From Spirochaetaceae bacterium (GTDB taxonomy: Bacteria; Spirochaetota; Spirochaetia; SZUA-6; Fen-1364), in NCBI GenBank assembly GCA_003154555.1, contig PMDT01000228.1, positions 1 to 7,230 of the forward strand: a DNA stretch of 7,230 bases, in the 5' to 3' direction. Shown here piece after piece: positions 1-5,865 of this stretch. A program made the translations under genes and the position numbers. Positions within the stretch are counted from its first letter, which is position 1. Each line of letters starts with the position of its first letter. Below the pieces are notes generated by a model that saw only the letters and a program-made list of their open reading frames with translations, made no database searches and was not told the origin of the DNA.

Positions 1-860
1 TCCTCTGAAATGACCCACGCCGCGTTCACCGACTTGTGCGTCTGGGTCGGGCCACGGTAACGGATGATCGCGTTTCCCTCCCGGTCGATGGGTACAGTGG
101 TCCCCCCGACCGTGAGCGCGCCCGGGCGTATGCTGATGGCCCCCCCGGTCCCGACTGCCCAGGCGGCAAGAGCCTCTGACGGCACGATGCGATTGTCGAA
201 TGTGTTGAAAAGCGGCTCGCGACGATAGACGCCGTCCGTGGCATCAGGAGGGAGATTGGTATTGGCGAGCATGCGGGCGTTGAGAGACAGCTCGGGGATC
301 GGAAACTGCGCACGCGGGAACGTGAGGTTTTTCGGCCGCGCCTGCTTCACCCAGTCATCGAGACCGGCGATGGTCAGGGCAGGTGCCGGCACGTCCGCCG
401 GCCAGGAAGTGGCAGAGCCCTCTCCCTGCAGGCGCGCGAGATTCACGGCACCCACTGCCCTGCCGTTGTCCTTCAAGCCGCCGGCAAAGGTTTCATCGTC
501 TGAGACGCCGAACGCCGACGGTTCCGTGAAGATCAGGTCGAAGACAACCGCTTTCGCTCCCCCGCGCGCGCAGAACGAGGCGATGGCGGCGTATGCCGTC
601 CGCGGCCACGGCCACGGCCACTGCTGGTTGTCCTTCGCCCAGTTGAGGCTGCTCTGGTCGATCATGACCGACATGACCTGCGACGTGGCCGCCCCGGGCC
701 GGGCCAGGAGCCGCGCGCGCAGGTCCCACGTCTTTGCCTCGAAAAGCTCCAGGACACCGGGCAGCCAGAGGGCCGCGGCAATGACCGCTGCCGCCGCCCC
801 GATGCCGGCCCCGAGGAGGATCTTCCGCAGCATGCGCGCGGAATCGGGGTTGTCGCTCAT
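1..860 (-). CDS. CHASE2-domain transmembrane sensor protein, C-terminal part cut by window edge
   Basis: The frame stays open from the ATG at 860 to the left edge, giving 286 residues without a stop. A hydrophobic segment at about residues 13-33 is a membrane anchor. It is followed by the juxtamembrane helix with WDLRARL (45-51) and a CHASE2 extracytoplasmic sensor domain: MIDQSSL (66-72), a WPWPWPR stretch (81-87), GAKAVVFDLIFTEPS (101-115), a DD pair (121-122), and DGVYRREPL (209-217). CHASE2 domains are known as extracellular input modules of adenylate cyclases, diguanylate cyclases, histidine kinases and Ser/Thr kinases; the output domain here lies outside the window, so the enzyme type is unknown. 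The start lies 4 bases after the stop of the M48 gene. Only a weak GAAGA-like ribosome site precedes it, so translation probably depends on reinitiation from upstream. The ligand cannot be read from the sequence. The domain call is confident; the full product is not. Confidence 0.88.
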   Translation of the reverse strand, partial: MSDNPDSARMLRKILLGAGIGAAAAVIAAALWLPGVLELFEAKTWDLRARLLARPGAATSQVMSVMIDQSSLNWAKDNQQWPWPWPRTAYAAIASFCARGGAKAVVFDLIFTEPSAFGVSDDETFAGGLKDNGRAVGAVNLARLQGEGSATSWPADVPAPALTIAGLDDWVKQARPKNLTFPRAQFPIPELSLNARMLANTNLPPDATDGVYRREPLFNTFDNRIVPSEALAAWAVGTGGAISIRPGALTVGGTTVPIDREGNAIIRYRGPTQTHKSVNAAWVISE

Positions 861-864
861 TGGT

Positions 865-1806
865 TCAGATCTTCGAGAGAGCGGCCTGGTACCTCACCTG
901 CCGGGCACGGGCCTGGGCGGCAGTCGGCACCGCCACCGGCGTCTGGGCGTTGATGGCCACCGTGACGTAGGCGATGCGTGTGTCGGGATCCGGATGGGTC
1001 TTCGCGAAGTCCTTGCCGTCCGGCTTCAGCCGCGCCTTCATGGCGGTAAGCATCCGCACCATCGCCATCGGATCGTAACCGACGTCGTGCAGGATCCGCA
1101 CGCCCTCCAGGTCCGCCTGCTTTTCGAGGTCCCGCGAATAGCCTGTGGTCACCATGGTCTTTACGATATCGGAGATGACGCCGCCAAAGGAGTTGGTGAG
1201 ATCGCGAAGAACTTGCGAGTCGGAGTTCTGCGCGGCGAACTTGCCGATCTGCAGCGCGGCATCCGTCCAGCGAGCCGTGCTGATGGCGTGGAGACCGTGC
1301 TTCAGCGATACGTGCCCGATCTCGTGGGCAAGAATGGCGGCCACCTCGTCTTCAGAGCTCGCGCAACGAAGCAGCCCGCGGCTCACGAGGATGAAACCGC
1401 TGGGAGCGCCGAACGCGTTGATGTCGTCGGTGTCCATGATAAGGACGTGGTACCCGGCGTACGTCTCGGGAAGCACGGAGGCAAGCGCGAGGCCGCGCGC
1501 CAGGCGATTGAGGTACGCATTGGCCGCCGGGCCGTCCCATGCCTTGTATGTCGTGAGCACAGTGGCGGCGACCGCCCGTCCTATGTAGTACTCCTGTTCG
1601 GGCGTGATTTCGGCTGCCGCGCTTTGAACGGCCGTGCCCGCCTGCGCGAGCTGGTTCATCTTTGCGGTATCCGACGGGTTGCCTGCCGCGGCGCCAATCG
1701 CGGTGTCGGCGATATTGCCGATGGAAAAGCCGCTGAGGAGGGAGCTGCACCCCGCAAGGAGAAGGAAGACGCCGAGGAGAGCGCCGATGCGATACATCGT
1801 TTTCAT
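865..1806 (-). CDS. M48-family zinc metalloprotease lipoprotein
   Basis: This encodes 313 residues. The N-terminus is a lipoprotein signal with lipobox LLAGC and the lipidated Cys at residue 20, so the protein is probably anchored in the envelope and faces the periplasm. The active-site helix AILAHEIGHVSLKHG carries HEIGH at 161-165 (zinc ligands H161 and H165, catalytic E162). The third ligand is probably E228 in SRDLEKQADLEG. Family signatures NAFGAPSGFILVSRGLL (130-146) and HPDPDTR (271-277) are present, as in BepA/LoiP-type proteases. Members of this family degrade or help assemble damaged envelope proteins; the substrate here is unknown. I chose the ATG at 1806 rather than an upstream one at 1899 because it begins the signal peptide, has GGGAGG (1813-1818) six bases upstream, and overlaps the previous stop as ATGA. 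No TPR repeats follow the protease domain, so it is shorter than BepA. Confidence 0.93.
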   Translation of the reverse strand: MKTMYRIGALLGVFLLLAGCSSLLSGFSIGNIADTAIGAAAGNPSDTAKMNQLAQAGTAVQSAAAEITPEQEYYIGRAVAATVLTTYKAWDGPAANAYLNRLARGLALASVLPETYAGYHVLIMDTDDINAFGAPSGFILVSRGLLRCASSEDEVAAILAHEIGHVSLKHGLHAISTARWTDAALQIGKFAAQNSDSQVLRDLTNSFGGVISDIVKTMVTTGYSRDLEKQADLEGVRILHDVGYDPMAMVRMLTAMKARLKPDGKDFAKTHPDPDTRIAYVTVAINAQTPVAVPTAAQARARQVRYQAALSKI

Positions 1807-2300
1807 TGCGCACCTCCCTGCTCGGACAGCCCGCCCTGGGTGAGGAACCGCGACACCTGGTCCGGCGGCACATCGAATGCCTCCATCTTGTCCACCCACG
1901 TGTAGTCAAGGTGCTGCTCGTCCTTGTATTGCTGCTCGACATCGGAGTTGAATCCCTTGCCGGCAAGCGCGACGTCCCCGCTTGATGCAGATTGGGATGC
2001 CGTGGCGCCCGCTTTCAGCGCAACCTGTTTCGACGAAACGGAGGATGCGTTGATCCAGCCCTGGAGCTTCCCATCCGGCCCCGTCACCTTCAGCCAGTCC
2101 TTTGGCGCGTCGGCAGGCTGGTCGAGGACCGTGACCTTGTCGCCGTAATTCAGGTTTCCCAGCGGCTTGCCCAGGTATCCCGGGGTGGCACGGATCTGCG
2201 TCGTCTTCACTGTGACGTACATCTGCTTCTGGTCGGCGGCGGAAAGCCATCCGACGGCACAGATGAGCATCGCGACAATCATCAGCCTCGTTTTTGTCAT
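1803..2300 (-). CDS. Exported SH3b-domain protein
   Basis: This encodes 165 residues from the ATG at 2300. The N-terminus (MTKTRLMIVAMLICAVGWLS) is a Sec signal peptide likely cleaved after about residue 22 (SAA). A bacterial SH3 domain spans about residues 27-90: it contains TQIRATPGYLGKPLGNLNYGD and a WLKVTGPDGKLQGWINASSV stretch. These domains commonly bind peptidoglycan or peptides in the periplasm. After a Ser/Ala-rich linker (about 95-110) comes a second conserved-looking block with YTWVDKMEAFDVPPDQV, ending near residue 160, whose role I do not know. The start is fixed by the signal peptide and by GGAGG at 2309-2313, eight bases upstream; an in-frame ATG at 2369 lies upstream of the likely promoter. 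The stop overlaps the M48 start, so the two are probably made together. Confidence 0.85.
   Translation of the reverse strand: MTKTRLMIVAMLICAVGWLSAADQKQMYVTVKTTQIRATPGYLGKPLGNLNYGDKVTVLDQPADAPKDWLKVTGPDGKLQGWINASSVSSKQVALKAGATASQSASSGDVALAGKGFNSDVEQQYKDEQHLDYTWVDKMEAFDVPPDQVSRFLTQGGLSEQGGAQ
1813..1818 (-). promoter_or_regulatory. Ribosome binding site of the M48 gene
   Basis: GGGAGG on the minus strand ends six bases before the ATG at 1806. It lies inside the last codons of the SH3b gene, whose TGA overlaps the start as ATGA. It decides the M48 start and suggests translational coupling. Confidence 0.75.
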
Positions 2301-2308
2301 GCGTGGCG

Positions 2309-2313
2309 CCTCC
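2309..2313 (-). promoter_or_regulatory. Ribosome binding site of the SH3b gene
   Basis: GGAGG on the minus strand is followed by eight bases and the ATG at 2300. It supports this start over the in-frame ATG at 2369. It would fall at the very 5' end of the transcript predicted from the promoter at 2320-2348. Confidence 0.65.
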
Positions 2314-2319
2314 GTGCGC

Positions 2320-2348
2320 ATAGTACCCCGGAACGTCCCGGTTGTCAC
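2320..2348 (-). promoter_or_regulatory. Candidate sigma-70 promoter of the SH3b-M48-CHASE2 operon
   Basis: On the minus strand a -35 box GTGACA (2343-2348) and a -10 box TACTAT (2320-2325) are separated by exactly 17 bases. Each matches the consensus at five of six positions. Transcription would start at about 2312-2315, leaving a leader of roughly 13-15 bases with the ribosome site close to its 5' end. The match is read by eye; the lineage's promoter preferences are unknown. Confidence 0.5.
2328..2341. promoter_or_regulatory. Imperfect palindrome in the promoter spacer, possible operator
   Basis: CCGGAACGTCCCGG is a 14-base palindrome with 12 of 14 positions symmetric around ACGT. It fills nearly the whole spacer between the -35 and -10 boxes of the minus-strand promoter, a usual place for a repressor or activator to bind. 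No matching regulator gene is in the window. In GC-rich DNA such a palindrome may arise by chance. Confidence 0.25.
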
Positions 2349-2398
2349 CGCCGGGAACGCATTCGACAAACGCGGAGGCTCGAGAACGGTTCGACGCT

Positions 2399-2428
2399 TT
2401 GACTACGCCGGCCTGGAACTGTCATAAT
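2399..2428 (+). promoter_or_regulatory. Candidate sigma-70 promoter of the YkgJ-like gene
   Basis: A -35 box TTGACT (2399-2404) and a -10 box CATAAT (2423-2428) are separated by 18 bases; each matches the consensus at five of six positions. The predicted transcription start (2434-2436) falls one to three bases before the ATG at 2437, so the mRNA would have almost no leader. It may also drive the genes that follow on the same strand. Confidence 0.5.
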
Positions 2429-2436
2429 GACTCGGC

Positions 2437-3102
2437 ATGATTCGCTTCTCTGTTTCGAACGATACCATCGAGCTGGAGAGCTACTCTGACAACGCTACGC
2501 TCGTGGAGCTTGCAGCCGGCCTGGAGGATTTCAGGCGCACCTGCAATCTCAAAACGACGCACTGTCGCGGTTGTGGAGAGTGCTGCGGGGACGACATTCC
2601 CGTCCTCGGATTCGACATACCGAGGCTCATGGAAGGAACATCACTCTCCATCGACGATCTCAAGCTGTCTGTTCTCACGATGCCGGAAGCGCCGGACCTG
2701 CAAAGCCGGGAGAAGGCAATCAGGGAGCTCGCGCGTGCGCACGACTTCTCCCGTTTGAACGCAACTCTTCTCTATGAGTACAACAACTCGGAGCCGGTCA
2801 CCCTGGCCAGGGGCGATGACGGCACGTGCCTCTTTCTGAAGAACAAGCTGTGCACGAAATATGACCATCGACCCTACGCGTGCGGTCTCTATCTCTGCAA
2901 CATGGGAGAGAAGCTGGCTTTCCTTCACGAGATGATCGTGCGCCAGGGCACCTGGCACATGTACAGCGTGCTCGGCTGGATCCCAGAGGAAGCCATCGGG
3001 CACAATCCTTTCATGCGGGCATCATCATACACTGAGCTGCGGGTGAAGGATTTCGACGTGGATCTGCGAAGCGCGCTGGAGGCGCTTTTCTTCTACTTTT
3101 AG
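2437..3102 (+). CDS. YkgJ-family cysteine-cluster protein
   Basis: This encodes 221 residues, probably cytoplasmic, with no signal peptide or membrane segment. The family signature CxxCxxCC is at C43, C46, C49 and C50, and the second cluster is C131, C139, C149 and C154 (CTKYDHRPYAC, then LYLC). The RP within YDHRPYAC is typical of the family. A ninth cysteine, C36, lies just before the first cluster. The eight conserved cysteines are thought to bind zinc or an iron-sulfur cluster, but the biochemical role of this family (formerly UPF0153) is not established. The start has no recognisable Shine-Dalgarno sequence; the promoter just upstream predicts a near-leaderless mRNA. No better in-frame start exists: the next ATG comes after the first cysteine cluster. 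The next gene begins 35 bases downstream. Confidence 0.87.
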   Translation: MIRFSVSNDTIELESYSDNATLVELAAGLEDFRRTCNLKTTHCRGCGECCGDDIPVLGFDIPRLMEGTSLSIDDLKLSVLTMPEAPDLQSREKAIRELARAHDFSRLNATLLYEYNNSEPVTLARGDDGTCLFLKNKLCTKYDHRPYACGLYLCNMGEKLAFLHEMIVRQGTWHMYSVLGWIPEEAIGHNPFMRASSYTELRVKDFDVDLRSALEALFFYF

Positions 3103-3137
3103 CCCCCGCGTGAGTACATTACAGGCCGGAGCCATCG

Positions 3138-3608
3138 ATGAACCCCCACGAGCAGACCATCAATCGCTTTTATGAAAGCTTCCGCTCATTGGATGCGGAG
3201 GGCATGTGCGCATGCTATCACCCCGACATTGTCTTCTCCGATCCAGTCTTCGGAGTGCTTTCAGGCAAGGAAGCGATGGGCATGTGGCGGATGCTCTGCG
3301 CGCGGGCGAAGGAGCTGAAGATAAGCTTCTCCGGCGTCAAAGCCGAGGGGGCGAATGGCAGCGCGCATTGGGAAGCGCATTACATCTTCTCCCAGACGGG
3401 CCGGTCCGTGCACAACGCGATCGATGCGTCGTTCACTTTCCAGGACGACAAGATCGTGCGGCACGTGGACCGTTTCAACCTCTGGAAATGGACGCGCATG
3501 GCGCTGGGCCCGGCCGGCGTTCTCCTGGGCTGGACCCCGGTTGTCCGCGTAAAGGTCAGGAAAGAGGCGCGACGGGGACTGGAGGCCTTTCTCAAAGAAC
3601 GCAGGTAG
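3138..3608 (+). CDS. NTF2-like (SnoaL/ketosteroid-isomerase fold) protein
   Basis: This encodes 156 residues, the usual size for a single NTF2-like domain. The N-terminal helix with INRFYESFRSLDAEGM is followed by CYHPDIVFSDPVFGVLSGKEAM (about 26-47), and later by ASFTFQDDKIVRHVDRFNLWKW (97-118), the typical closing strands of the SnoaL-like group. A basic C-terminal tail (LLGWTPVVRVKVRKEARRGLEAF, with aligned runs at 129-151) extends the fold. Proteins of this fold include isomerases, hydrolases and binding proteins with a cone-shaped pocket, so the substrate cannot be predicted. GGAG at 3128-3131, six bases before the ATG, supports the start. It probably shares a transcript with the YkgJ-like gene. 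Confidence 0.82.
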   Translation: MNPHEQTINRFYESFRSLDAEGMCACYHPDIVFSDPVFGVLSGKEAMGMWRMLCARAKELKISFSGVKAEGANGSAHWEAHYIFSQTGRSVHNAIDASFTFQDDKIVRHVDRFNLWKWTRMALGPAGVLLGWTPVVRVKVRKEARRGLEAFLKERR

Positions 3609-3672
3609 TCTCAGGCGCAATCTCTTGTAGACGCCGGGCAGTTGTTTTATTACGATTTGCAGGGGGAGGTCC

Positions 3673-4050
3673 ATGGATAAAGGAAAGGGAACGCAGACGA
3701 TCGACGATTACATCAAGGCGTTTCCGAAAGACGTCCAGAAAAAGCTCCAGTCCATCAGGCAACTGGTCAGGAAGCTGGCCCCCGAGGCAACGGAAAAGAT
3801 CAGCTACCAGATGCCGACCTTCTACCTCAACGGCAACCTGGTCCATTTCGCGGCCTTCCAGAACCATATCGGCTTCTATCCGACGCCGGTCGGCGTCAGT
3901 GCCTTCCAGGAAGAGCTCTCCCGATACAAAAACGGGAAAGGATCCGTCCAGTTTCCAATGGATGAAGCACTTCCCATGGACTTGATAAAGCGAATGGTGC
4001 AATTCAGGATCGACAAAAACAGGACAAAGGGCTACAGCAGAAAGAAGTGA
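3673..4050 (+). CDS. DUF1801 (YdhG-like) protein
   Basis: This encodes 125 residues, a full-length single DUF1801 domain. Recognisable family segments are TIDDYIKAFPKDVQKKLQSI (9-28), EKISYQMPTFYLNG (41-54), HFAAFQNHIGFYPTP (58-72) and KGSVQFPMDEALPMDLI (89-105). The fold is related to YjbR/CyaY, and the Bacillus member YdhG has been described as an iron chaperone, but function in most bacteria is unproven. The C-terminus is strongly basic (KNRTKGYSRKK). The start fits the usual family N-terminus. A strong GGAGG (3665-3669) lies only three bases before the ATG, closer than usual, though a longer G-run offers a shifted pairing. A 64-base gap separates it from the gene before. Confidence 0.86.
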   Translation: MDKGKGTQTIDDYIKAFPKDVQKKLQSIRQLVRKLAPEATEKISYQMPTFYLNGNLVHFAAFQNHIGFYPTPVGVSAFQEELSRYKNGKGSVQFPMDEALPMDLIKRMVQFRIDKNRTKGYSRKK

Positions 4051-4088
4051 CACGGGAGTCACGCAGCGCAACAACGCGGGGGTGAAAA

Positions 4089-4406
4089 ATGAGCAGAGCG
4101 GTATTCGGCCTCATTTGCGGTCTCGCCTTCGGTGTCGTGGACGTCCTGATCATGCTCCCTCTCAAGTATGAGGACAGGCGAAAGAAGTACGAGGCTTTGT
4201 CAGGCGCGTTCCTTGAAAGGTTCATGCTTGGCCTTCTGATCCCGGTCGTCGGCTGGAATATGAATCCCATCATTATCGGCGCCCTGCTCGGCCTGGGGCT
4301 GAGCCTTCCTACTGCGATCATCACCAGGGTGTACGTGCCGATCATCGCGGTCGGCGTGGCCGGAGGGGCGATCATCGGGCTCCTCCAGTACCTGCTCATC
4401 ACGTAA
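4089..4406 (+). CDS. Small glycine-rich integral membrane protein, uncharacterised
   Basis: This encodes 105 residues that are mostly hydrophobic. Probable membrane segments are at about 4-24, 45-55 (short, possibly re-entrant, ending at Pro-Val-Val-Gly-Trp), 58-78 and 82-104. A charged stretch at 26-44 with KYEDRRKKYEALSGAFLERF lies between the first two and would face the cytoplasm by the positive-inside rule. Glycines recur with small-residue spacing (GLICGLAFG, GALLGLGLSLP, GVAGGAIIG), which favours tight helix packing. I do not recognise a named family. Codon use and composition look like those of the neighbours, and a GGGGGTG run sits just before the ATG, so it appears to be a real gene. 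It lies 38 bases after the DUF1801 gene and 15 before the DUF488 gene. Confidence 0.75.
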   Translation: MSRAVFGLICGLAFGVVDVLIMLPLKYEDRRKKYEALSGAFLERFMLGLLIPVVGWNMNPIIIGALLGLGLSLPTAIITRVYVPIIAVGVAGGAIIGLLQYLLIT

Positions 4407-4421
4407 GGGTCTCAGGACAGC

Positions 4422-4823
4422 ATGTCGATTTCGATCGTTCAGCTCGGAAGCGCCCGGCACAAAAACGAGGGTGTTCGCATCGGCACTGTTCGGCGACCAC
4501 CGAGAGGCGTGCCGAAACAGGATTACAGAAAGCTCGACTACTACGATGTGTGGCTGCCGGAGCTGGCCCCCAGCGCGACCCTGCTGCGGTCCTACACGTC
4601 ACGCCCCGAAGCGAAACGGAACTGGGACCGGTTCATGATTCGCTATGCGCGGGAAATGGAGAGACCCCCCGCCGTCAGGATACTCCAGCTGCTCGCGCTT
4701 TTGTCCGTGCGCACCGACTTTTCAGTGGGCTGCTATTGCACAGACGAAAGTCACTGTCATCGCTCGATGCTTCGCACGCTCCTGAAAAAGCACGGCGCCG
4801 TGATCGTTGACGATCGGACATGA
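4422..4823 (+). CDS. DUF488-family protein
   Basis: This encodes 133 residues, the usual length for DUF488 (YeaO-like) proteins. Visible signatures are IGTVRRPPRGVPK (20-32), YYDVWLPELAPS (40-51), FMIRYAREM (71-79) and the conserved C-terminal motif CYCTDESHCHRSML (104-117), in which C104, C106, C112 and H113 could bind metal or take part in catalysis. The biochemical function of this family is not known. AGGA at 4414-4417 precedes the ATG by four bases. The downstream DNA glycosylase gene begins 31 bases after its stop, or overlaps it if a TTG start is used, so the two are probably co-transcribed. Confidence 0.88.
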   Translation: MSISIVQLGSARHKNEGVRIGTVRRPPRGVPKQDYRKLDYYDVWLPELAPSATLLRSYTSRPEAKRNWDRFMIRYAREMERPPAVRILQLLALLSVRTDFSVGCYCTDESHCHRSMLRTLLKKHGAVIVDDRT

Positions 4824-4854
4824 CCGCCCGTTCCGTGATGAGGCCCGGGGTCGG

Positions 4855-5754
4855 ATGAGCGGTGGGGAAACGCTGGATTTCTCATTTCGGCCAAAGGGCC
4901 CTTTCGATCTGGAAAACCAGAGTCAATACTTCGGAGGCTGGCTGTCGCCGGAAGGCCGGCCGGATGCAATTGCAATGGCGTTCCCCGTGGAAGGCTGGAC
5001 GGATTCCTGTGCCGTGATCCTTTCCCAGGACACGGAGGGCGTCATTCAGGGAATGGTGCACGGCGCGGGCGATCGATCCGCAAAAGCGAAAGACCAGGCA
5101 CTTGCCTGCCTTTCCCTGGACGTGTCCGGGGAGCAATGGCCCAGGCTTGCGGGGAGTGATCCTGTCATCGGCCGGATGCAGGATAAGTATCACTATCTCC
5201 GGCCGGTCCTCTTCCACTCACCGTATGAAGCAGCCGCCGGCTTCATCATCGGCCAGCGCATCTCCATCAAGCAGCGACAGGCAATCATGAAGCGCATGGC
5301 AAAAGACCTTGGCGGGAAGATCGCGGTGCACGGGGAGGATCACTTTGCCTTTCCTCTGCCGCAGGAATTGTTGAAGCTGCACACGTATGCCGGCGTGAGC
5401 CAGGAGAAGATCGACAGGCTTCACGGAGTTGCGCAGGCAGCGTTGGACGGTATGCTGGACAGGAACACACTGCGGGCACAAAGCATCGAAGATGCGCTCG
5501 CGGAGCTTCAGACGCTCCGAGGGATCGGGCCATTTTTCGCTGAAGGAATCCTCTTTCGCGGGGCCGGCATCGTCGATGAGGTCACGAATGACAGCCTCAC
5601 TCCCTACGCGGTGCAGCAGGCATATGAGCTGAAGGACCTGCCGGGGCGCGATCAATTGGAGGAGATAGCTTCCCGCTGGGTGCCCTATCGCATGTGGGCG
5701 ACCGTTCTTCTGCATGTGTGGCTGCGGCGCGAAAAAGGTCTGCCGAAGAAGTGA
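4855..5754 (+). CDS. AlkA-like DNA-3-methyladenine glycosylase (HhH-GPD superfamily)
   Basis: This encodes 299 residues. An N-terminal AlkA-type domain (about 1-105) precedes the helix-hairpin-helix glycosylase core. Core signatures are LRPVLFHSPYEAAAGFIIGQRIS (aligned at 115-137), the hairpin LRGIGPFFAEGILFRG (221-236) and NDSLTPYAV, whose D246 aligns with the catalytic Asp238 of E. coli AlkA. A terminal WVPYRMWATVLLHVWL block matches WKPWRSYALLHIW of AlkA. Such enzymes remove alkylated bases from DNA as the first step of base-excision repair. No Cys cluster for an iron-sulfur centre is seen, which excludes the EndoIII/MutY type. I prefer the ATG at 4855; the frame opens further upstream with a TTG at 4807, inside the DUF488 gene, but those 16 residues do not resemble the family's N-terminus. 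Substrate range cannot be told from the sequence. Confidence 0.88.
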   Translation: MSGGETLDFSFRPKGPFDLENQSQYFGGWLSPEGRPDAIAMAFPVEGWTDSCAVILSQDTEGVIQGMVHGAGDRSAKAKDQALACLSLDVSGEQWPRLAGSDPVIGRMQDKYHYLRPVLFHSPYEAAAGFIIGQRISIKQRQAIMKRMAKDLGGKIAVHGEDHFAFPLPQELLKLHTYAGVSQEKIDRLHGVAQAALDGMLDRNTLRAQSIEDALAELQTLRGIGPFFAEGILFRGAGIVDEVTNDSLTPYAVQQAYELKDLPGRDQLEEIASRWVPYRMWATVLLHVWLRREKGLPKK

Positions 5755-5775
5755 AGCGATGGTTTATGGCGGCGT

Positions 5776-5803
5776 TTGCCGACAGCGCGCCGGCGGAGAT
5801 AAC
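5776..5803 (+). promoter_or_regulatory. Weak candidate promoter before the TPR-cyclase gene
   Basis: TTGCCG (5776-5781) and GATAAC (5798-5803) are spaced 16 bases apart; each matches the consensus at four of six positions. This is the best I find in the 111-base gap between the glycosylase and the TPR-cyclase. Read-through from upstream is equally possible. Confidence 0.2.
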
Positions 5804-5865
5804 TTCATCACAGTCAGGGGGCCGAACGCAGAGCGCCTCTCGACGCAGGACGTGGAGGAACGCTC

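Noticed and set aside
1807..1899. Upstream ATG at 1899 as start of the M48 gene
   Set aside because: It would add 31 residues before a perfect lipoprotein signal peptide and lies deep in the SH3b gene without a ribosome site.
238..1905. A 555-codon open frame on the plus strand antisense to the CHASE2 and M48 genes
   Set aside because: Its translation is Arg/Ala/His-rich, low in recognisable motifs, and opposite to genes with clear CHASE2 and M48 signatures. Long antisense frames are common in GC-rich coding DNA.
2427..2489. Short reading frame starting with the ATG at 2427, overlapping the YkgJ-like start out of frame
   Set aside because: It ends after 20 codons, its ATG overlaps the -10 box, and it has no ribosome site; probably chance.
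3614..3654. Terminator or promoter between the NTF2-like and DUF1801 genes
   Set aside because: The GGCG/CGCC stem has four pairs with a long loop and the T-rich stretch is interrupted; the best promoter-like boxes (TTGTAG and TATTAC) are poor matches.
3206..3985. A 259-codon plus-strand frame across the NTF2-like and DUF1801 genes
   Set aside because: It runs in a different frame through two genes with family signatures; the product is Arg/Ser-rich and without domains.
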